The notes beneath the pieces are model-generated. The model did no database searches and had not been told where the DNA came from. It was given only the letters and a program-made list of their open reading frames with translations. A program made the translations under genes and the position numbers. Below are positions 58,750-64,000 of a stretch of 64,000 nucleotides of DNA, one piece after another (position 1 is the stretch's first letter; every line of letters begins with the position of its first letter). The DNA lies in contig OX637406.1 of NCBI GenBank assembly GCA_951799425.1, forward strand, positions 24,856,390 through 24,920,389. Direction: 5' to 3'. This stretch comes from Ilex aquifolium (taxonomy: Eukaryota > Streptophyta > Magnoliopsida > Aquifoliales > Aquifoliaceae).

Positions 58750-60244
58750 TGGATCACCCTCCAAAAATGACTAGCTTTCTTCTACTTTCAATATATGTTT
58801 CATTCACTTCCATTGCTTGAGCTTCTTTCTTCCCTTAGAGGAGTGAACTTCTTCCACTTTTCTAGAGCTTTACCAAAGCCGTGAAGGGTGGAACGTGATT
58901 CACTCATTCTTCGTTGAAAATCGGCTCCGTGTTTTAGTGTGTTTCACTTTGTAACTCCTCTACTTGGAGGGATGAGCATCACTCACTTTTCTAGCTTTAC
59001 CAAAGCCATGAAGAGTGAGTAGTTTCTCATTCACTCTTTAGTAAGAGGTGAAGGGCATGTATAAATTATCCGGACTTTATATTTGTGCATTTCATTTATG
59101 CTTACATGCTTTATATTCCCCTTGCTTATTGAATGAATGACTGCATCTAGCAAAGCTAAGGTACTTTGTATAACTATGAGCACTTTCTATAACATAGATA
59201 ACTCTTGCATAGAAAGACTCATCAGTTCAAGGCAAGTACCCCCGCTAGATCTTCATGACTACCCTTCAATCTTCACCATTATTGTGTTTCATTTAAAGAA
59301 TGGAATATTAATGTCATGGTTGGATGTCTTGTAGAAACACTTGCTTATTTGTAGACGAGTTGAGTCTCGGCACAGACAATTCTTGTAAACTTCTAGAAAG
59401 ACATCAGAACCATGTTCTTAATTATCACAGTCCATCTTTATCTTCCGATTAATTTGTTGTTGACACGGGAGTTAATTGAGTTATCAAGCACAAATATACT
59501 AAACCGGATGATTAAATCCATATCCAGATCCTCGAACTAAAGAGTGACCTTTTTACATTTGTGTTATCTTATACTCTGTCTAAAAAAACCTTCTTGGAAA
59601 GAATCTTATATTCTTTCCAAGATATCTCATACATCACACAACTTCAAATCTCAAGGGTTACAATCACTAGGTCTCCACCACTGCTTACTTTGAAACACCA
59701 ACAAGAGTTCCTTGTGGATTCGACTCTGGACTCAAACCGAATTATTACTACAGCTTGACCGTCTGCACTTGGGTGTACACATTTCGGATCAAGCCACTCT
59801 CAACCCAATTTAAGCAAGTGTGAGTGAAGTGCTTGATAAGTGCAAGCTCTTGAAGTTCATTTTACAAACGCATTTTAAAGCCAGGCAGATCATCCAAAGC
59901 AAACAGTATTGTACAATGCAAGTCCGGAACAGTACATAGATTTTGTAAAATTTTCAGGGAATATGGCTGATTACCTCAACTTGCAGGTTCAGTAGGTGTC
60001 TGTTTATATAATTCACTCTAATTCTGCACAAACTTACCTCATCAAACAGGTTCAGTAGGTGTTTTTTTGCTCCTTCTAATTCACTCAAGCCCATCTGTTT
60101 ATATAAGTAAAATTCAAAACATTTAATAGCTGCACAAACTTATTGTATCAGTTTATACTGTTTATTTTTTCTTATGTATCAGTTTGTGTGTTGTGTGTGT
60201 TGGGGGTGATATCAGTTTAACTCTATTTTTTTTGTCTTAAACAG

Positions 60245-61175
60245 ATGGATTCTTCCGAACACATTATAGTTTCTAATGAAAAAGACCAGGTCAGACATGA
60301 ATCTAATGTAGTTGCAGCTCCAACAACACAGACATCAACTGGTACTACTACAGAAAAAGGTAAATCTAATCGTAAGCGACAAAAGACTTCAATAGTATGG
60401 AAATACTTTACAAAATTAAATGAAAAATATCCAGACGGCAATAAGCGTGCTGCATGTAATATTTGTGGTATCAAATATATATGTGAGTATAGTCATGGAA
60501 CTGGTAACATGCATACCTCACATGGAAAAATGTGTGAAAAAAGACACCGGGGATATTGGACAATTACTTCTACGTCAAGGTCAAGGATCTATGCTAATGC
60601 GATCCACAAAATTTGATCCTGAAAAGTTTCGTGAGTTAGCGGTTGAGGCAATAATTAAGCATGATTTACCATTTCGATTTGTCCAATATGAGGGTATTAG
60701 AGCAATGTTCAAGTATGCTTATGAGAATATCAAATAGTGAGAAACAAGTAGCAAGACTCATGGTCTTGATGATTCCAAAAGCCTTTTTCAGGTAAAATAT
60801 AAGTTAGTTTGTTTGAATTGAATGTGATCAAGATAGTTTATTGTATATTCGTAATGATTTTGTACAAAATGTAGGATTTTGAAAAATGTGAAGAAAAAGA
60901 TTCTCCTGTTTCTCGAGTGACTGAGTTGCAGTCGTATTTTAATGAAAAAATGTTTGATCGAAAGAAGGACTTGGATATTCTAACCTTTTGAAAATGAGAG
61001 CAGTTTCGACATCCTATATTGTCTCGGTTGGCTTGTTATGTGATGACAATTCCTATTTCTACAGTTGCATCTGAATCTGTATGTAGTACCGGTGGTAGAG
61101 TTTTGAATAAGTATCGAAGTTCACTTTTGCCAGAAACTGTCCAAGCTTTGATTTGTACTAGAGATTAGATTCATG
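60245..61175 (+). pseudogene. hAT transposase remnant (BED finger and C-terminal dimerisation domain)
   Basis: The first exon (60,245-60,616) encodes a BED-type zinc finger: SIVWKYFTKL, then CNICG and SHGTGNMHTSH. After a frameshift near 60,545 the frame continues with FDPEKFRELAVEAIIKHDLP (to 60,737). The next recognisable part, 60,873-61,175, is the hAT C-terminal dimerisation motif ([20 protein letters not shown], then [20 protein letters not shown]). Two expected Trp codons there are stops (TGA near 60,989, TAG near 61,166). The central catalytic domain is absent. It therefore cannot make active transposase. Confidence 0.85.
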
Positions 61176-61983
61176 GGAAGAGAAGTAAGTTTGATTCCAT
61201 TTTTACTAGTATTATTTTTCTCATTATCCTAATTCATGTGATCATTGATTCATTTATGTTTTGCTGTGCTTAGTTGTAGATGATTCTAGTGATGATTCGA
61301 AAGGGGAAATAGATCATGATGTTTTCAATAAAAATATGAAGTCTAACAAAGCTATATCCGCTCAATGTTCTAATTCTATATCTATCATTGATCATGACTA
61401 AAGAGAGGTAATGCCAAGTTTTTGTTACTTATCTAGTTATGAGTCTATTTAATTATTAATGTTATATAATATTTCATTTTAATTTGTGTAGGGCATTAGA
61501 ATTTGGTTGTTGAATCTGCTCGTTGTCGTGGAGGTGGAGATTTGATCTCTTTCATGAAATTTTGTGAATCATGGAATTTGTGGTTGTTTGGAATTGTGGT
61601 TTGTAATATGATTGTTATTTGGTGTAATTGTGTTATTTCGGATTGTATTTATGATTTGTAATATGGTGTGACATCTCTAAATGTCACATTTATCTGTGTT
61701 AGTTTGTTATTTTTATAAAGTTATATAGTATTTTTAAATAAACAAGTAAATGGATCAAACGGGTGGTTTACCGTATTAAATCGACCCTACCTAACTTGAC
61801 ACGTTTAAAATTAGACGTGTTAAACGATTCGTGTCGTGTTACCCGTTTATTAAATGGTTCGTGTTCGTGTTTAGATTTTTTACCCGTTTATTAAACGTGT
61901 CGTGTACGGGTTTACATGTTTTTCACCCGTCACTCATTTAACCCGACATGTAACCGTTTAACCCGACACATTTTACACCCCTA

Positions 61984-63111
61984 TCTCCAGTGCGAGCTTC
62001 AAGCCTGATATAAGGGCCTCATAGTCAGCTTGGTTATTCGATGTTGCAAAGTGGAGGGAGACAGCATACTTGAGTGGAGTGCCATGGGGCCTGATCAGCA
62101 CTGGTCCTGTTTCGCCGCCCTCGCTGGTGGACGACCCATCTACGTATAGTCTCCAACATAGTACAGTAGATGGTGGCGAGGGTGCAGAGGGCTCTAGTGG
62201 AGTAGGCACAAGGGAGTCGGGCGCCTCTAGTCTCGGAGTGTGGTCTCCTAGGACCGATGGAGCTGTCCCCTCGGGCTCTTTCGGGATAATGTCTGGGCTT
62301 GCCTTATGGTGGGTGGAGGCATTATGTACTGAGCAGGCGAGCGCGGGGACGCTTGATAATTTTTTTTGGGATTCCTGTGGTGGTGTAGACTCCCGGGACT
62401 TCTGTGGCTATGTAGACTTTGGCCACGAAATCCGCAAGTGCTTGCGCTTTGATGGCAGCCCTCGGCTGGTACTACACATCGAACTCACTTAACTCGATGA
62501 CCCACTTAAGTAGTCGGCCGGACACATCAGACTTTCCTAGAATTCTCTTAAGTGGTTGATCTGTAACAACCATGATGGTATGGCTCTGAAAGTAGTTGCG
62601 TAGACGCCAGGCGGTGGTGACAAGTGCGAGAACCAAATTTTCAAGCTCCGAGTATCTTACCTCTACCCCTCGGTATGCCCTGCTTACATAGCACACAAGA
62701 TTTTCGACGCCTCCATCCTCCCTGACAAGGACGGAGCTCACGACAGAGGATGAAGAGGAGAGGTAAAGGTTTAAGGTCTCTCCTGGTACAGCATGAGAGA
62801 GCAAGGGTGGTGTGATGAGGTAGGCCTTCAGCTTCTGGAAGGCCTTCTCTGCATCTGGTCCCCACTGGAAATACTTGTGGAGGATTTTAAAGAAAGGAAG
62901 GTACTTGTCTGCTGACTTTGAGACAAACCTGTTGAGGGCTGCTATCTTCCCGTTAAGGCGCTAGACCTCCTTCACTGAGGCTGGGGACTTCATCTCCAAG
63001 ATAGCTATGATCTTGTCTGGGTTGGCTTCAATGCCCCTTTTGTTGACCATGAAGCCCAAGAATTTTCCTGAACTAACGCCAAAGGCACACTTTTCAGGAT
63101 TCAGCTTCATC
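61984..63111 (-). pseudogene. pol: Tat pol: RT C-terminus, RNase H and start of second RNase H
   Basis: Reading downward from 63,111: the RT end ([20 protein letters not shown]); RNase H with YSELENLVLAL and VVTDQPLK (62,472-62,804), whose first catalytic position is a run of Ser, as expected for the decayed original RNase H of Tat elements; a linker with stops; then the archaeal-type RNase H with Asp in LYVDGSSTSEGG and Glu in QADYEALISGLK (61,984-62,209). It breaks at LEIGV where the hAT element sits. Confidence 0.85.
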
Positions 63112-64000
63112 TAGGGGTGCAACTCGGGCAGGTTAGACAGTCAACCCTAGCCCAACCCTAGGTATATAATCTTTAACCCTAACTCTACCTCGGGTTGATA
63201 AACTCAACCCAAGCACTGCCCGAGTTTAATTCGGGCGGGCTTGAGTTGAATTCGGATTAATGATTTTCGGGATGATTTCGGGTTACTTTACGGGCTAATT
63301 TCGGGTTAATGTCCTAAACCTAATACATATATTACATAATATTCAAATAATTTAACAACCAACAACTTCAATCAATTTTTTAAGTTTAACTTGATTGAAT
63401 GCAACCACAAACATAACACTACCAGTTTAACAGAACACAAACAAAACAACTGCTGCCAATACATCAGAAATTCCCCAAGTTTCTAATAGAAATTCCTTCA
63501 CATTAAGACGACATTATTTTGATAAAGCTTTCTTTGGATAATTTTTTAATGATCAGACGGGGCTAAATAGTGTAACTAGTTTAAACAAAATCCAACTGAA
63601 CCATCATGTTTCTGTTCAAAAACTGTGTATGATGCCTATTCTTTCTAGAGTATCTTTGCATAAACACAAATGTCATATGCATACCTGATGAAGACGAATG
63701 AGGCTACTCTGATCTACTCTAAGAGAGAGAGAGAGGCGAAGACGAGAGGGATGGAGTAGGCGCAGGTGAGTGAGTGTGAGTCGGTGAGAGACTGAGAGTG
63801 GGTGAGAGACTGAGAGTGAGTGAGGGTGAGTCGGTGAGAGACCGAGAGAGACTGAGAGTGAGTGAAGGTCTAAGGGAGGTGCTGAGATTAACCCTAGCAT
63901 AAAAATGTATTTATATAATATTAATTCGGGTTCAACCCGAGACCTGCCCAAATTGAATTCGGGTTGAAGTTTTTTGACCCAAGCCCAACTCAAGTATTAA
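63112..64000. mobile_element. Non-autonomous hAT-type element, copy 2, partial (runs off window)
   Basis: It begins TAGGGGTGCAACTCGGGCAGG and is the reverse complement of copy 1 (27,123-28,168), colinear to the window end. About 150 bp are missing beyond the edge. The left flank GCTTCATC (63,104-63,111) should be repeated after its far end. It interrupts the RT of the Tat element. Confidence 0.88.

Larger units (their letters stand above)
56191..59796 (+). mobile_element. Solo LTR, family C copy 2 (outer), in the hAT element
   Basis: It starts TAATTAGTAGTTAAAATTAG (TG mutated to TA) and ends CGGATCAAGCCA. It is flanked by an exact CTCTC at 56,186-56,190 and 59,797-59,801. Plus orientation. 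It is split at 56,909/58,750 by another C LTR. Its TATA box is at 56,776-56,783. Confidence 0.92.
55411..61983. mobile_element. hAT DNA transposon, deleted, inside Tat pol
   Basis: The ends TAAGCCTGTCAAAAT and, reversed, TAGGGGTGTAAAATG form imperfect inverted repeats. An exact 8-bp duplication, TCTCCAGT, lies at 55,403-55,410 and 61,984-61,991. Subterminal zones (55,420-55,580 and 61,740-61,975) are full of GACACG and AACCCG motifs in both orientations, likely transposase-binding sites. It carries a transposase remnant on the plus strand (60.2-61.2 kb). Without the C LTR insertion it is about 2.96 kb, shorter than autonomous members. Confidence 0.93.
49971..64000 (-). mobile_element. Tat-type gypsy element, degenerate, running off the right edge
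   Basis: Minus-strand order from right to left: RT C-terminus, RNase H, second archaeal-type RNase H, integrase, then a plus-strand (antisense) ORF region, PPT-like site and 3' LTR. Two RNase H domains and an antisense ORF between pol and the 3' LTR are hallmarks of the Tat lineage (Grande/Retand/Ogre relatives). Many stops interrupt pol. The 5' LTR and gag lie beyond the window, so no TSD can be checked. Confidence 0.8.

Overview
The window is repeat-dense plant nuclear DNA with no convincing host gene. The plant assignment rests on the element types. They are Ty3/gypsy chromoviruses with long LTRs and an initiator-Met tRNA primer site (Tekay-like), Athila-like and Tat-like elements (the latter with a second, archaeal-type RNase H and an antisense ORF), a Sirevirus-like copia 3' end, plant Helitron termini and hAT elements. 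I see no tRNA or rRNA gene, CRISPR array or bacterial-style operon. Almost every base can be assigned to nested transposons, and most junctions are fixed by exact target-site duplications (TSDs) read directly from the sequence.

I use local family names. Family A is a Tekay-like element with LTRs of about 2.1-2.7 kb. Family B has LTRs of about 2.3 kb and a non-coding interior, so it is LARD-like. Family C has LTRs of about 1.84-1.95 kb and is seen only as solo LTRs.

Layout. 1-6.8 kb: solo LTR A1 (minus), split by solo LTR C1, itself split by solo LTR B1, giving three layers with perfect TSDs. 6.8-12.6 kb: a Helitron carrying solo LTR B2 and a second nested Helitron that holds an exon-like gene fragment. 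13.0-16.6 kb: a degenerate gypsy gag-protease-RT fragment split by solo LTR A2. 16.6-17.5 kb: a copia (Sirevirus-like) 3' end. 17.5-31.1 kb: an old A element on the minus strand, with most of pol replaced by an Athila-like fragment and its 5' LTR hit by an hAT-type non-autonomous element and by solo LTR A6. 31.8-49.2 kb: a B element on the minus strand, complete at both ends but non-coding. Inside it lies the youngest element of the window, a nearly intact A element at 34.7-44.6 kb on the plus strand. 49.97 kb to the window end: a Tat-type element on the minus strand, with a plus-strand spliced antisense ORF. Its pol is split by an hAT transposon (55.4-62.0 kb), which itself contains a C solo LTR inserted within another C solo LTR. 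A second copy of the hAT-type non-autonomous element starts at 63,112 and runs off the window.

The young A element has the full gag-protease-RT-RNase H-integrase-chromodomain order. It carries one in-frame UGA in the integrase zinc-binding region and an Asp-to-Asn change in the RT active-site box, so it should be dead without a helper.

The most unusual signal is a variable palindrome cassette in the LTRs. Short CpG-centred palindromes (GTACCGGTAC, CGTACCGGTACG, CGTTCGAACG types) sit in clusters at fixed places. In two B copies the cluster starts exactly 53 bp from the TATA box although the palindromes differ completely. In all three C copies the gap is about 93 bp. In the young A element a disproportionate share of the differences between its two LTRs falls inside this short cassette. 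This looks like a modular, fast-evolving promoter or RNA element shared across unrelated LTR families.
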